A stretch of DNA of 64,000 nt from NCBI RefSeq assembly GCF_016793705.1, contig NZ_JAEULO010000021.1:1-64000 (forward strand), in the 5' to 3' direction. The position numbers and the translations under genes are program-made. Below, in pieces: positions 1 to 8,920 of the stretch. The notes under the pieces were generated by a model that was not told where the DNA came from, did not search any database, and saw only the letters and a list, made by a program, of their open reading frames with translations. The DNA is from Tabrizicola sp. (GTDB lineage Bacteria; Pseudomonadota; Alphaproteobacteria; Rhodobacterales; Rhodobacteraceae). The stretch's first letter is position 1. Each line of letters opens with the position of its first letter.

Positions 1-1864
1 CGTTGCCATCATGGATGGTTCGCAACCCCGGGTGATCGAGAATTCGGAAGGCGCGCGCACGACGCCCTCCATCGTCGGCTTCACGGAAAGCGAACGCCTG
101 GTCGGCCAGCCCGCCAAGCGGCAGGCCGTGACCAACCCCACCAACACCGTCTTCGCGGTGAAACGCCTGATCGGCCGCCGCCTGGGCGATGCCGAAGTGG
201 AAAAGGACAAGAAGCTTGTCCCATACCACATCGTCGACGGCGGTAACGGCGACGCCTGGGTCGAAGTCCGCGGCGAGAAGTATTCGCCCTCGCAAGTCTC
301 GGCCTTCATCCTGCAGAAGATGAAGGAAACGGCGGAAAGCTATCTGGGCGAGACTGTCACCCAGGCAGTGATCACCGTTCCCGCCTATTTCAACGACGCC
401 CAACGCCAGGCCACCAAGGATGCGGGCAAGATCGCGGGCCTGGAAGTCCTGCGCATCATCAACGAACCGACCGCCGCTGCGCTGGCCTATGGCCTGGACA
501 AGAAGGAATCGAAGACCATCGCGGTCTATGACCTTGGCGGCGGGACCTTCGACATCACCATCCTGGAAATCGACGACGGACTGTTCGAGGTGAAGTCCAC
601 CAACGGCGACACCTTTCTGGGTGGCGAAGACTTCGACATGCGCATCGTCAGCTACCTGGCCGACGAGTTCAAGAAAGAGCATGGCGTCGACCTGACTCTG
701 GACAAGATGGCGCTGCAACGGCTGAAGGAGGCCTCGGAAAAGGCCAAGATCGAGCTGTCGTCCAGCCAGCAGACCGAGATCAACCAACCGTTCATCAGCA
801 TGGACAAGAACACCGGGCAGCCCCTGCACCTGGTGGTCAAGCTGACCCGGTCCAAGCTGGAAAGCCTGGTCGAGGACCTGATCAAGAAGTCGATCAAGCC
901 CTGCCAGGCCGCGCTGAAGGACGCTGGAGTCTCGAAGGACGACATCGACGAGGTCGTGCTGGTCGGCGGGATGACCCGGATGCCGCGTGTCGTGGAAGAA
1001 GTGACCAAGTTCTTCGGGAAAGAACCGCACAAGGGCGTGAACCCCGATGAGGTCGTGGCGCTGGGCGCCGCCATCCAGGCCGGCGTTCTGCAGGGCGACG
1101 TCAAGGACGTGGTGCTGCTGGATGTGACGCCGCTCTCCTTGGGGATCGAAACGCTGGGTGGTGTCTTCACCCGGCTGATCGACCGCAACACGACGATCCC
1201 GACCAAGAAGAGCCAGGTCTTCTCCACCGCCGAAGACAACCAGAACGCGGTGACGATCCGCGTGTTCCAGGGCGAGCGTGAGATGGCCGCCGACAACAAG
1301 ATGCTGGGCCAGTTCAACCTGGAACAGATCCCGCCCGCCCCGCGTGGCGTGCCGCAGATCGAGGTGACGTTCGACATCGACGCCAACGGCATCGTGTCGG
1401 TGAAAGCCAAGGACAAGGGCACCAACAAGGAGCAGGCGATCACCATCCAGGCTTCGGGTGGACTCTCGGATTCGGACATCGAGCAGATGATCAAGGACGC
1501 CGAGGCGAATGCCGAAGCCGACAAGGAACGTCGCGAGCTGGTCGAGACCAAGAACCAGGGCGAAAGCCTCTTGCACTCGACCAGGAAGTCGCTGTCCGAA
1601 CATGGCGACAAGGTCGACCCCTCGACTGTCGAGGCGATCGAGCTTGCCATGGGTCCGCTGGAAGACGCGCTGAAGGGCGAAGATCCCGGCAAGATCAAGA
1701 GCGGCATCCAGAACCTGACCGAGGCCGCGATGAAGCTGGGCGAGGCGATCTACAAGGCCAGCCAGGCCGAGGGTGGCGCTGCCGAGGACGAGCCGCGGCC
1801 GGTGGATGACGATGACATCGTCGACGCCGACTTCGAGGACCTGGGCAACAACACGCGGAAGTAA
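1..1864 (+). CDS. dnaK: Molecular chaperone DnaK (Hsp70), 5' end cut by window
   Basis: This is the cytoplasmic ATP-dependent chaperone that refolds clients together with DnaJ and GrpE. The reading frame is open from base 2, so only the first codons (usually MAKVIGIDLGTTNS...) are missing. The visible part keeps the Hsp70 signatures: [23 protein letters not shown], the linker [14 protein letters not shown], a beta substrate-binding domain, and an acidic C-terminal tail with [11 protein letters not shown], the usual EEVD-like end of bacterial DnaK. The remaining length matches a full protein of about 638 residues. dnaJ follows 72 bp downstream, the normal alphaproteobacterial order. The identification is certain. 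The heat-shock promoter lies outside the window. Confidence 0.99.
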   Translation, partial: VAIMDGSQPRVIENSEGARTTPSIVGFTESERLVGQPAKRQAVTNPTNTVFAVKRLIGRRLGDAEVEKDKKLVPYHIVDGGNGDAWVEVRGEKYSPSQVSAFILQKMKETAESYLGETVTQAVITVPAYFNDAQRQATKDAGKIAGLEVLRIINEPTAAALAYGLDKKESKTIAVYDLGGGTFDITILEIDDGLFEVKSTNGDTFLGGEDFDMRIVSYLADEFKKEHGVDLTLDKMALQRLKEASEKAKIELSSSQQTEINQPFISMDKNTGQPLHLVVKLTRSKLESLVEDLIKKSIKPCQAALKDAGVSKDDIDEVVLVGGMTRMPRVVEEVTKFFGKEPHKGVNPDEVVALGAAIQAGVLQGDVKDVVLLDVTPLSLGIETLGGVFTRLIDRNTTIPTKKSQVFSTAEDNQNAVTIRVFQGEREMAADNKMLGQFNLEQIPPAPRGVPQIEVTFDIDANGIVSVKAKDKGTNKEQAITIQASGGLSDSDIEQMIKDAEANAEADKERRELVETKNQGESLLHSTRKSLSEHGDKVDPSTVEAIELAMGPLEDALKGEDPGKIKSGIQNLTEAAMKLGEAIYKASQAEGGAAEDEPRPVDDDDIVDADFEDLGNNTRK

Positions 1865-1883
1865 TCCGCGGGAATCGGAGAAA

Positions 1884-1909
1884 GGGGCGGTCTGGCAACG
1901 GACCGCCCC
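1884..1909 (+). other. Stem-loop between dnaK and dnaJ
   Basis: Perfect 9-bp arms GGGGCGGTC (1884-1892) and GACCGCCCC (1901-1909) flank an 8-nt loop. No U-run follows, so it does not look like a full intrinsic terminator. A stem here may stabilise the dnaK message or attenuate dnaJ, giving the usual excess of DnaK over DnaJ. That role is inference. Confidence 0.6.
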
Positions 1910-1936
1910 TCGCCGGTTCCACAAGGGGGTTTTGCC

Positions 1937-3091
1937 GTGGCAAAGCGCGACTATTACGAGGTTCTGGGGGCAAAGAAGGGCGCTTCGGCCGACGAGCTGA
2001 AGAAGGCCTATCGGGCGAAGGCGAAAGAGCTGCACCCCGACCGCAACGCCGACAACCCGCAGGCCGAGGCCCAGTTCAAGGAAGTGAACGAGGCCTACGA
2101 GGTCCTGAAGGACGATCAGAAGAAGGCGGCCTACGACCGCTTCGGTCATGCGGCGTTCGAGGGCGGCATGGGCGGCGGCCCGCGTCCGGGCGGCTATGGC
2201 CAGCAGGGCGATTTCGCCTCGGCCTTCTCGGACGTGTTCGAGGACCTGTTCGGCGATTTCATGGGCCGGGGCGGCGGGGGTGGCGGTGGAGGCCGGTCGC
2301 GTGCCCAGCGCGGCTCGGACCTGCGCTACAACATGCGGGTGTCGCTGGAGGAGGCCTATACCGGCAGCCAGAAGACCATCACCGTGCCCACCTCTGTCAC
2401 CTGCGACACCTGTCACGGCTCGGGGGCCGAGGGCGGTGCCGAGCCCGTCACCTGCCCGACCTGCAACGGCATGGGCAAGGTCCGGGCGCAGCAGGGTTTC
2501 TTCACCATCGAGCGCACCTGCCACCAGTGCAACGGCATGGGCCAGATCATCAAGAACCCCTGCCGGACCTGCGGCGGCCAGGGCCGGGTGCAGAAGGAGA
2601 AGCAACTGTCGGTCAACATCCCGCAGGGGGTGGAGACGGGCACGCGCATCCGGCTGGCGGGCGAGGGCGAGGCGGGCCTGCGCGGCGGGCCGAACGGCGA
2701 TCTCTACATCTTCATCGAGGTGAAGGAACACGCGCTTTTCCAGCGCGACGGGGTGCATCTCTTCTGCCGGGTGCCGGTTTCGATGCCCACCGCCGCGATT
2801 GGCGGCGAGATCGAGGTGCCGACCATCGACGGCGGCAAGGCGCGGGTCAAGGTCCCGGCCGGAGCGCAGTCGGGCAAGCAGATGCGGCTGCGGTCAAAGG
2901 GGATGCCGGCGCTGCGGTCGTCGAACACCGGCGACATGGTGATCGAGCTGGCGGTGGAGACACCCGTCAACCTGACCAGCCGCCAGCGGGAGTTGCTGCG
3001 CGAGTTCGAGAAGCTGAGCGAGGAGAACAACCCGGAAGGGTCGTCGTTCTTTTCCAAGGTGAAAAGCTTCTGGGAGGGGATGAAGGGGTAA
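1937..3091 (+). CDS. dnaJ: Co-chaperone DnaJ (Hsp40)
   Basis: The 384-residue protein delivers unfolded clients to DnaK and stimulates its ATPase. The domains are in the classical order: an N-terminal J domain with the HPD motif (ELHPDRN, about residues 31-37), a Gly/Phe-rich linker (about 75-115), a cysteine-rich zinc domain with four CxxCxGxG repeats ([32 protein letters not shown]), and the C-terminal substrate-binding domains. Translation starts at GTG, as [11 protein letters not shown] is the family start, with a purine-rich AAGGGGG upstream. It probably shares a transcript with dnaK, separated by a stem-loop. Confidence 0.98.
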   Translation: MAKRDYYEVLGAKKGASADELKKAYRAKAKELHPDRNADNPQAEAQFKEVNEAYEVLKDDQKKAAYDRFGHAAFEGGMGGGPRPGGYGQQGDFASAFSDVFEDLFGDFMGRGGGGGGGGRSRAQRGSDLRYNMRVSLEEAYTGSQKTITVPTSVTCDTCHGSGAEGGAEPVTCPTCNGMGKVRAQQGFFTIERTCHQCNGMGQIIKNPCRTCGGQGRVQKEKQLSVNIPQGVETGTRIRLAGEGEAGLRGGPNGDLYIFIEVKEHALFQRDGVHLFCRVPVSMPTAAIGGEIEVPTIDGGKARVKVPAGAQSGKQMRLRSKGMPALRSSNTGDMVIELAVETPVNLTSRQRELLREFEKLSEENNPEGSSFFSKVKSFWEGMKG

Positions 3092-3101
3092 CCCCCCGTG
3101 A

Positions 3102-3125
3102 CATTCCCGCGAAAGCGGGGATGAC
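3102..3125. repeat. REP-like palindrome with GAAA loop
   Basis: ATTCCCGC and GCGGGGAT form an 8-bp stem with one G-T pair around a GAAA tetraloop, 10 bp after the dnaJ stop. CCCGCGAAAGCGGG-type units are common dispersed intergenic repeats in proteobacteria. Without the genome I cannot count copies, and a fragment (TCCCGCGAAAGCCCG) lies near 19929. Confidence 0.5.
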
Positions 3126-3149
3126 AGGCGGGTCGGTGCTCCACGCCGC

Positions 3150-3165
3150 TTAACCTTTTCTCAAC
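3150..3165 (+). promoter_or_regulatory. CtrA-like box before radC
   Basis: TTAAC-N6-TCAAC differs in one base from the alphaproteobacterial CtrA full site TTAAC-N6-TTAAC. It ends just before the first radC ATG (3167). In Rhodobacteraceae CtrA controls several gene-transfer-agent and DNA-uptake genes. The assignment to CtrA is inference from the motif alone. Confidence 0.35.
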
Positions 3166-3166
3166 C

Positions 3167-3952
3167 ATGTCGCGGCAGGCTGCGGGCATGGTCACGTCGT
3201 TCAACGAACCTCTTCTCCCCCTTGTTGCCCCCTCGGTCGATGAGGATGAGGCGCAGCCGTCCGTGCTCACCGGGCGGCTGCCGTCCTATATCGCCGACCA
3301 CCGCCAGCGGCTGCGCGATCGCTTCACGCAAGGCGGGGGCGCGGCGCTGCCGGACTACGAACTGCTGGAGCTGGTCCTGTTCCGCGCCATCCCCCGGCAG
3401 GATGTGAAGCCCTTGGCCCGGCTGCTTCTGGACACGTTCGGCGATTTCAACCGGGTCGTCACCGCCTCCCCCGCCCGGCTGCAGATGGTCAAGGGTGCAG
3501 GCCCCGCCGTGGTGCTGGAGCTGAAGCTGGTCGAGGCGGCAGCGCAAAGGATGATGCGGGCGCGGGTGATGCAGAAGCCGGTGCTGTCCTCGTGGGACGC
3601 GCTCCTGGACCATTGCCACACCACGATGGCGCATCGCGAGACGGAACAGTTCCGCGTCCTCTTCCTCGACCGCAAGAACGTGCTGATCGCGGATGAGGAA
3701 CAGGCGAGCGGCACCGTCGACCATGTCCCCGTCTACCCGCGCGAGATCGTCAAGCGGGCGCTGGAGCTGAACGCTTCCGCGCTGATCCTTGTCCACAACC
3801 ATCCCTCGGGCGATCCCACACCCTCGGACGCCGACCTGTCGATGACGCGGCAGGTACTGGACGCCTGCGAGGCGCTGGGGCTGAAACTGCACGACCACCT
3901 GATCATCGGCAAGTCGCGCGAGTTGAGCTTTCGCTCACAGGGCTACCTCTAG
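3167..3952 (+). CDS. radC: RadC family JAB/MPN-domain protein
   Basis: The 261-residue protein belongs to the RadC (UPF0758) family. An N-terminal helix-hairpin-helix region (about residues 45-125: LPDYELLELVLFRAIPRQDVKPLA) precedes a C-terminal JAB1/MPN metalloprotease-like domain. That domain has the zinc-ligand motif HNHPSGDPTPSDAD and an upstream catalytic Glu. The historical DNA-repair role is doubtful; the family is linked to recombination and competence-like processes. The start is uncertain: ATG 3167 has no clear Shine-Dalgarno and abuts a CtrA-like box, and ATG 3188 (MVTSFNEP) is a good alternative. The gene stands alone on its strand between dnaJ and the HAD gene. Confidence 0.9.
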   Translation: MSRQAAGMVTSFNEPLLPLVAPSVDEDEAQPSVLTGRLPSYIADHRQRLRDRFTQGGGAALPDYELLELVLFRAIPRQDVKPLARLLLDTFGDFNRVVTASPARLQMVKGAGPAVVLELKLVEAAAQRMMRARVMQKPVLSSWDALLDHCHTTMAHRETEQFRVLFLDRKNVLIADEEQASGTVDHVPVYPREIVKRALELNASALILVHNHPSGDPTPSDADLSMTRQVLDACEALGLKLHDHLIIGKSRELSFRSQGYL

Positions 3953-3978
3953 CTCACCTTCTGCGCTACGCATGGGGC

Positions 3979-4662
3979 ATGAGCGAGTTCGACCTTGTCA
4001 TCTTCGACTGCGATGGCGTGCTGATCGACAGCGAGATCATCAGCGCGCGGATGCTGGTGGCCGAACTGGCGCGGCTGGGGCTGGCCATCGACCTGACCTA
4101 TGTGGAACGCAACTTCCTCGGCCGCAGCTATCCGGTGGTGATGGACACGATCCGGCGCGAATTCGGGCTGAACCTGCCCGGCGATTTCGAGGCGCGCTAT
4201 CGCGAGGCGCTGCTGGCCGCCTTCCAGACGGAGCTGAAGGTGGTCCCGCATGTGCAGGAGGTTCTGGCGGCGATGGGGGTGCCGTTCTGCGTCGCCACCT
4301 CCTCCAGCCCCCGGCGGGTGGAAATGTCGCTGACGCTGGTCGGCCTGACGGCGCTGGTCGGCGACAGGGTATTCACCTCGACGATGGTCGCCCGGGGCAA
4401 ACCTGCGCCGGACCTCTTCCTCCATGCCGCGGCGAAAATGCGCACCGATCCCGCGCGGGTGCTGGTGATCGAGGACAGCCTGACCGGCATCCGCGCCGGT
4501 CTGGCGGCGGGCATGACGGTCTGGCGCTTCGTCGGGGGCAGCCATCTGGGGGCCGATGCCCCGGAGGAGCCCGAGGATGCGCGGCCCCACCGCAGGCTTG
4601 TCAGCTTCGCCGATCTTTTCCAGATTGCGCCCGGTCTGAAATCCGCCAGGCAACCGGCATGA
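3979..4662 (+). CDS. HAD-superfamily phosphatase (subfamily IA)
   Basis: The 227-residue soluble hydrolase has the full HAD motif set: nucleophile motif DCDGVLIDSE (Asp10/Asp12), motif II Thr/Ser (VATSSSP), a motif III Lys (GKPAPD) and motif IV EDSLTGIRAG. A helical cap is inserted after motif I. It resembles the beta-phosphoglucomutase/GPH group that acts on sugar phosphates. The exact substrate cannot be read from sequence. Its stop overlaps the start of the next gene (ATGA at 4659-4662). The sugar-responsive regulator and polyol operon downstream suggest a role in sugar-phosphate detoxification or polyol metabolism, which is inference. Confidence 0.9.
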   Translation: MSEFDLVIFDCDGVLIDSEIISARMLVAELARLGLAIDLTYVERNFLGRSYPVVMDTIRREFGLNLPGDFEARYREALLAAFQTELKVVPHVQEVLAAMGVPFCVATSSSPRRVEMSLTLVGLTALVGDRVFTSTMVARGKPAPDLFLHAAAKMRTDPARVLVIEDSLTGIRAGLAAGMTVWRFVGGSHLGADAPEEPEDARPHRRLVSFADLFQIAPGLKSARQPA

Positions 4663-5606
4663 GCAACGAACCCTCCCTCCAGGACGAAGCGGCCCGCGCG
4701 GGCTGGCTCTATTATGTCGCCGGGATGACGCAGGACCAGATCGCGGGTGAACTGGGGGTCAGCCGCCAGCGGGCGCAAAGGCTGGTCAGCCGGGCAATGG
4801 CCGAGGGGCTGATCCATGTCCGCCTCAACCACCGGATCGGCGCCTGCCTGGACCTGGAGGCGGCCCTGCGCGACCGTTTCGGCCTGGGCCGGGTGCGGGT
4901 GTCGCCGGGCCTTGGCGCCGGGGCAGATCCGGTGCGCGCCATCGCGCCGGCGGCGGCGGCGGAGCTGGAGCGGTTCCTGCGGATGCCGGAACCGCTGGTC
5001 GTGGCGCTGGGGACGGGTCGGGCGCTGCGCGGCATGGTGGACGCGATGGTCGAGATCGACGCGCCGCAGCATCGCCTCGTCAGCCTGATCGGCAACATCG
5101 CCCCCGACGGCTCGGCCAGCTTCTTCGACGTGGTGATGCGGATCGCCGACAAGGTGCGTGCGCCGCACTATCCGATGCCGGTCCCGGTGATCAGCCCGAC
5201 GCCCGAGGAGAACGCGGCCTTCCATGCGCTTGCCCCGGTGCAGAAGGTGGTGGCCCTGGCCGAGGCTGCGGATGTGGTCTTCGTCGGCGTCGGCCAGATG
5301 TCGCTGGATGCGCCGCTTCTGGCGGACGGCTTCGTGACCCGCGCCGAACTGGACGAGATGCAGGCGGCGGGCGCAGCGGGCGAAGTGGCGGGTTGGGTCT
5401 TCGATTCGGAGGGCCGCTATCTGGACCTTGGCACCAACCGCAGGACCGGCGGAGTGCGGGTCGCGCCCGGCCTGGACCGGCCTTCGGTCGGAATTGCTGC
5501 GGGCGCATCCAAGGTTCCGGCGATCCACGGGGCAATCAAATCGCGAATTATCAACGGGTTGGTGACGGACGAGCCAACCGCACAGGCCCTGCTTCAGCGC
5601 AACTGA
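4659..5606 (+). CDS. SorC/DeoR-type sugar-responsive transcriptional regulator
   Basis: The 315-residue protein has an N-terminal helix-turn-helix (about residues 20-50: MTQDQIAGELGVSRQRAQRLVSRA) followed by the SorC C-terminal effector domain. The effector domain shows the GTGRAL and GIAAGASKVPAIHGA segments that bind phosphorylated sugars in this family. The start is the ATG of the ATGA overlap with the HAD gene. It lies 105 bp upstream of smoE in the same direction and is very likely the local regulator of the polyol operon, comparable to the SmoC-type regulator of Rhodobacter sphaeroides. That assignment rests on position and family, not on a tested operator. Confidence 0.9.
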   Translation: MSNEPSLQDEAARAGWLYYVAGMTQDQIAGELGVSRQRAQRLVSRAMAEGLIHVRLNHRIGACLDLEAALRDRFGLGRVRVSPGLGAGADPVRAIAPAAAAELERFLRMPEPLVVALGTGRALRGMVDAMVEIDAPQHRLVSLIGNIAPDGSASFFDVVMRIADKVRAPHYPMPVPVISPTPEENAAFHALAPVQKVVALAEAADVVFVGVGQMSLDAPLLADGFVTRAELDEMQAAGAAGEVAGWVFDSEGRYLDLGTNRRTGGVRVAPGLDRPSVGIAAGASKVPAIHGAIKSRIINGLVTDEPTAQALLQRN

Positions 5607-5634
5607 ACCGTGCAGTTGCGGCGGAAGAGAGGGC

Positions 5635-5688
5635 TTGACGACTCTGGTCAATATGTGAGCATTTACCCAACAGGCGATGATTTGCTCA
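5635..5688 (+). promoter_or_regulatory. Candidate smo operon promoter/operator
   Basis: A TTGACG hexamer (5635-5640) is followed by two inverted half-sites, TGAGCA (5656-5661) and TGCTCA (5683-5688), each flanked on the inner side by T/A-rich bases. No strong -10 box is visible at standard spacing. The arrangement fits a SorC/DeoR-type regulator binding upstream of smoE. The smoE Shine-Dalgarno GGGAGG (5701-5706) lies close behind. Confidence 0.4.
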
Positions 5689-5711
5689 TACGCTGATCCA
5701 GGGAGGATTAC

Positions 5712-7022
5712 ATGACCAAGACGCTTCGCGCCCTGATGGGTGCAACGGCTTTGATCACGCTTTCGGGCGCGGCCATGGCCGAAACGACCATTACCGTCGC
5801 CACCGTCAACAATGGCGACATGGTCCGCATGCAGGGCCTGATGGACGATTTCAACGCCAAGCATCCCGACATCAAGGTGGAATGGGTCACGCTGGAAGAG
5901 AACGTCCTGCGCCAGAACGTGACGACCGACATCGCCACCGGTGGCGGCCAGTATGACGTGATCACCATCGGCACCTATGAGGTTCCGATCTGGGGCAAGC
6001 AGGGCTGGCTCGAAAGCCTGAACGACCTGCCCGCCGAATATGACGTGGACGACCTGCTTCCGGCGATCCGCGGCGGCCTGACCGTCGACGGCAACCTGAT
6101 GGCGGCGCCCTTCTACGGCGAAAGCTCGATGGTGATGTACCGCAAGGACCTGATGGAAGCCGCGGGCCTGACCATGCCCGACGCGCCGACCTGGGCCGAC
6201 ATCGAGAAGGCCGCGGCCGCGATGACCGACAAGTCCAAGGAACAATATGGCGTCTGCCTGCGCGGCAAGGCCGGCTGGGGCGAGAACATGGCTTTCCTCA
6301 CCGCCATGTCGAACTCGTTCGGCGCGCGCTGGTTCGATGAAAACTGGGTGCCGCAGTTCGACCAGCCCGAGTGGAAGGCGACGCTCGACTTCTACCTGAA
6401 CCTGATGAACAACTACGGTCCTCCGGGCGCGTCTAACAACGGCTTCAACGAAAACCTGACGCTGTTCCAACAGGGCAAGTGCGGCATGTGGATCGACGCC
6501 ACCGTCGCGGCGTCCTTCGTGACCGGCAAGGATTCGACCGTCGCCGACAAGGTCGGCTTTGCGCTCGCCCCCGACAACGGGCTTGGCAAGCGCGGCAACT
6601 GGCTCTGGGCATGGTCGCTGGCGATCCCGGCCTCGTCGGACGCCAAGGCCGAGGCCAAGGTGTTCATCGACTGGGCAACCAACAAGGACTACCTGGCGCT
6701 CGTCGCGTCGAAGGAAGGCTGGGCCAACGTTCCTCCGGGCACGCGGACCTCGCTCTACTCGAACGAGGAATATGCCAAGGTGCCCTTCGCCAAGATGACG
6801 ATCGACAGCATCAACTCGGCTGACCCGAATGCCCCGACCGTGAAGCCGGTTCCCTATGTCGGCGTGCAGTTCGTGGCCATCCCGGAGTTCGCGGGTGTCG
6901 CCACCTCGGTCGGCGAAATCTTCTCGGCGGCGCTGGCCGGCCAGAAGACGGCCGACGAGGCGCTGGCGGAAGCCCAGACACTCGTTTCGGACGAGATGAA
7001 GGCCGCGGGCTACATCCAGTAA
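5712..7022 (+). CDS. smoE: Sorbitol/mannitol ABC transporter substrate-binding protein
   Basis: The 436-residue periplasmic binding protein captures polyols for the SmoFGK importer. It has a Sec signal peptide (MTKTLRALMGATALITLSGAAMA, cleavage after about residue 23) and the family 1 extracellular solute-binding fold. Family segments include TTDIATGGGQYDVI and GKCGMWIDATVAAS. Length and neighbours match SmoE of the R. sphaeroides polyol operon. A GGGAGGATT ribosome-binding site precedes the ATG. Two strong hairpins follow the stop, typical for a binding protein that must be made in excess over the permeases. Confidence 0.95.
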   Translation: MTKTLRALMGATALITLSGAAMAETTITVATVNNGDMVRMQGLMDDFNAKHPDIKVEWVTLEENVLRQNVTTDIATGGGQYDVITIGTYEVPIWGKQGWLESLNDLPAEYDVDDLLPAIRGGLTVDGNLMAAPFYGESSMVMYRKDLMEAAGLTMPDAPTWADIEKAAAAMTDKSKEQYGVCLRGKAGWGENMAFLTAMSNSFGARWFDENWVPQFDQPEWKATLDFYLNLMNNYGPPGASNNGFNENLTLFQQGKCGMWIDATVAASFVTGKDSTVADKVGFALAPDNGLGKRGNWLWAWSLAIPASSDAKAEAKVFIDWATNKDYLALVASKEGWANVPPGTRTSLYSNEEYAKVPFAKMTIDSINSADPNAPTVKPVPYVGVQFVAIPEFAGVATSVGEIFSAALAGQKTADEALAEAQTLVSDEMKAAGYIQ

Positions 7023-7030
7023 CATCGACC

Positions 7031-7098
7031 CCGGGGGGAGGCTCCCAAGACCCCCGGGATCACCTTGGCTTGCGGACCCGGTTGCGGCCCGCAAGCCA
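7031..7098 (+). other. Two hairpins between smoE and smoF
   Basis: Hairpin 1 pairs CCCGGGGG (7031-7038) with CCCCCGGG (7052-7059). Hairpin 2 pairs GGCTTGCGG (7068-7076) with CCGCAAGCC (7090-7098). Neither has a U-run. Such intercistronic stems commonly protect the upstream binding-protein mRNA from 3' exonucleases and dampen downstream expression. The rest of the 177-bp gap shows nothing except the smoF ribosome-binding site. Confidence 0.6.
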
Positions 7099-7199
7099 CC
7101 CTTCCAAAGCCGACAACACGTTTCGTCGCTTGCGTGGTGCCGCTGGTTCCGCACCATTGCCCCATCGGTCGCTGACCCCGAAGTCTCGGAGACCTGCCC

Positions 7200-8072
7200 A
7201 TGTCCACGCAATCCAGCCGCTTTGCCGCCCGCATGATGGTGGCGCCCTCGGTCGCGCTTCTCCTGATCTGGATGATCGTGCCGCTGGCGATGACGCTGTA
7301 CTATTCCTTCCGGCTCTATCGGCTGATATCGCCCGACCGGACCGGCTGGGTCGGGTTCAACAACTATCTCTGGTTCGTCAACTCGCCCGATTTCTGGCTG
7401 GCGCTGTTCAACACGCTGGCGCTGGTCGGAGGCGTCCTTATCATCACCGTGGTGCTGGGGATGCTGATCGCGCTTCTGATCGACCAGCCGGTGAAGGGCC
7501 AGGGCGTGCTGCGCATCCTGGTGATCGCGCCGTTCTTCGTGATGCCGCCGGTGGCCGCGTCGATCTGGGAAAACCTGTTCATGCATCCGCAGAACGGACT
7601 TTTCGCCGCAGTCGCCCGCAGTTTCGGCGCGCAGCCGATCCTGTTCCTGGAGAACTACCCGATGCTCTCGGTCATTGGCATCGTCAGCTGGGAATGGCTG
7701 CCCTTCGCGACGCTGATCCTCCTCACCGCGCTGCAATCGCTGTCCTCGGAACAGCTTGAGGCCGCCGAGATGGACGGGGCGTCGGCGCTTTCCCGCTTTC
7801 GCTACATCATCCTGCCCCATGCCACGCGGGCGATCACCGTGGTGATCCTGATCCAGACGATCTTCCTTCTGGGCATCTTCGGCGAGATCTTCACCACCAC
7901 CCAGGGCGGCCCCGGATCGGCCAGTACCACCCTGCCCTACATGATCTTCAAGCAGGCCATCGCCGCCAAGGACATCGGTCGCGCCGCCGCCGGAGGCATC
8001 ATCGCGGTGATCCTCGCCAATATCGTGGCCTATTTCCTGATGCGCAGCATCGGCAAGCATCTCGACGCGTAA
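7200..8072 (+). CDS. smoF: Sorbitol/mannitol ABC transporter permease
   Basis: The 290-residue inner-membrane permease has six predicted transmembrane segments. It carries the EAA loop for the ATPase contact (EQLEAAEMDGASALSRFRYIILP, about residues 185-207). It belongs to the MalF-like subfamily of carbohydrate permeases. It pairs with SmoG to form the membrane channel and is energised by SmoK. CGGAGA precedes the ATG. The gap to smoG is only 10 bp. Confidence 0.95.
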   Translation: MSTQSSRFAARMMVAPSVALLLIWMIVPLAMTLYYSFRLYRLISPDRTGWVGFNNYLWFVNSPDFWLALFNTLALVGGVLIITVVLGMLIALLIDQPVKGQGVLRILVIAPFFVMPPVAASIWENLFMHPQNGLFAAVARSFGAQPILFLENYPMLSVIGIVSWEWLPFATLILLTALQSLSSEQLEAAEMDGASALSRFRYIILPHATRAITVVILIQTIFLLGIFGEIFTTTQGGPGSASTTLPYMIFKQAIAAKDIGRAAAGGIIAVILANIVAYFLMRSIGKHLDA

Positions 8073-8082
8073 GGAGGCATCC

Positions 8083-8913
8083 ATGGCACGCGCCGTCACC
8101 CCCCGCCGCAAGCTGATCACCACCCTGGCCGCCTGGGCCGTGGCGCTGATCATCTTCTTCCCCGTCCTCTGGATGATCCTGACCAGCTTCAAGACCGAAG
8201 CCTCCGCCGTCGCCAACCCGCCCCAGTTCTTCTCGGCCGACTGGACGCTGGAAAACTATGCCGAGGTCTGGGCCCGGTCGGACTATCCGCGGTTCTTCTG
8301 GAACTCGGTCGTCATCTCGGTCGGCTCCACGCTTCTGGGCCTCTTGGTCGCGGTGCCTTCGGCCTGGGCCATGGCCTTCGTGCCGGGCCGGAAGACCAAG
8401 GACCTCCTGATGTGGATGCTGTCGACCAAGATGATGCCCGCCGTCGCGGTCATGATCCCGCTGTACCTTTTGTTCCAGCGGCTTGGCCTGATCGACACCA
8501 AGTTCGGCCTTGTCGTCGCGCTGATGCTGATGAACCTGCCGATCATCATCTGGATGCTCTACACCTATTTCAAGGAAATCCCCGGCGAAATCCTTGAGGC
8601 GTCGCGGATGGACGGGGCGAGCCTCTGGGGCGAGATCGTCCATGTCCTGACACCGATGGCGCTGCCCGGCATCGCCTCGACCATGCTTCTCAACATCATC
8701 CTTGCCTGGAACGAGGCCTTCTGGACCATCGTCCTGACCACCACCAAGGCGGCCCCCCTGTCGGCCTTCATCGCCAGCTTCTCGGCGCCGCAGGGCTTGT
8801 TCTATGCGAAACTCTCGGCGGCATCGGCGATGGCCATCATGCCGATCCTTATCCTTGGCTGGTTCAGCCAGAAGCAACTCGTGCGCGGCCTGACCTTCGG
8901 CGCGGTGAAGTGA
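8083..8913 (+). CDS. smoG: Sorbitol/mannitol ABC transporter permease
   Basis: The 276-residue inner-membrane permease of the MalG type forms the second half of the polyol channel. Its N-terminus is basic ([10 protein letters not shown]) with a long first transmembrane segment. The EAA motif [23 protein letters not shown] lies around residues 165-187. AAGGAGG stands 6 bp before the ATG. smoK follows after 7 bp, so smoFGK should be translated from one message. Confidence 0.95.
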   Translation: MARAVTPRRKLITTLAAWAVALIIFFPVLWMILTSFKTEASAVANPPQFFSADWTLENYAEVWARSDYPRFFWNSVVISVGSTLLGLLVAVPSAWAMAFVPGRKTKDLLMWMLSTKMMPAVAVMIPLYLLFQRLGLIDTKFGLVVALMLMNLPIIIWMLYTYFKEIPGEILEASRMDGASLWGEIVHVLTPMALPGIASTMLLNIILAWNEAFWTIVLTTTKAAPLSAFIASFSAPQGLFYAKLSAASAMAIMPILILGWFSQKQLVRGLTFGAVK

Positions 8914-8920
8914 GGAAATC

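Noticed and set aside
652-1707. Long antisense frame across dnaK
   Set aside because: It has a Ser/Arg-rich translation with no motif. It is a codon-bias shadow of dnaK.
1884-1909. dnaK-dnaJ stem as an intrinsic terminator
   Set aside because: No U-run follows the stem, so it is listed only as a stem-loop.
4197-8216. Very long open frame antisense to the regulator and smoE-smoG
   Set aside because: High third-position GC leaves few stops on the opposite strand. The translation is His/Arg/Gln-rich without any family motif, and the plus-strand genes are certain.
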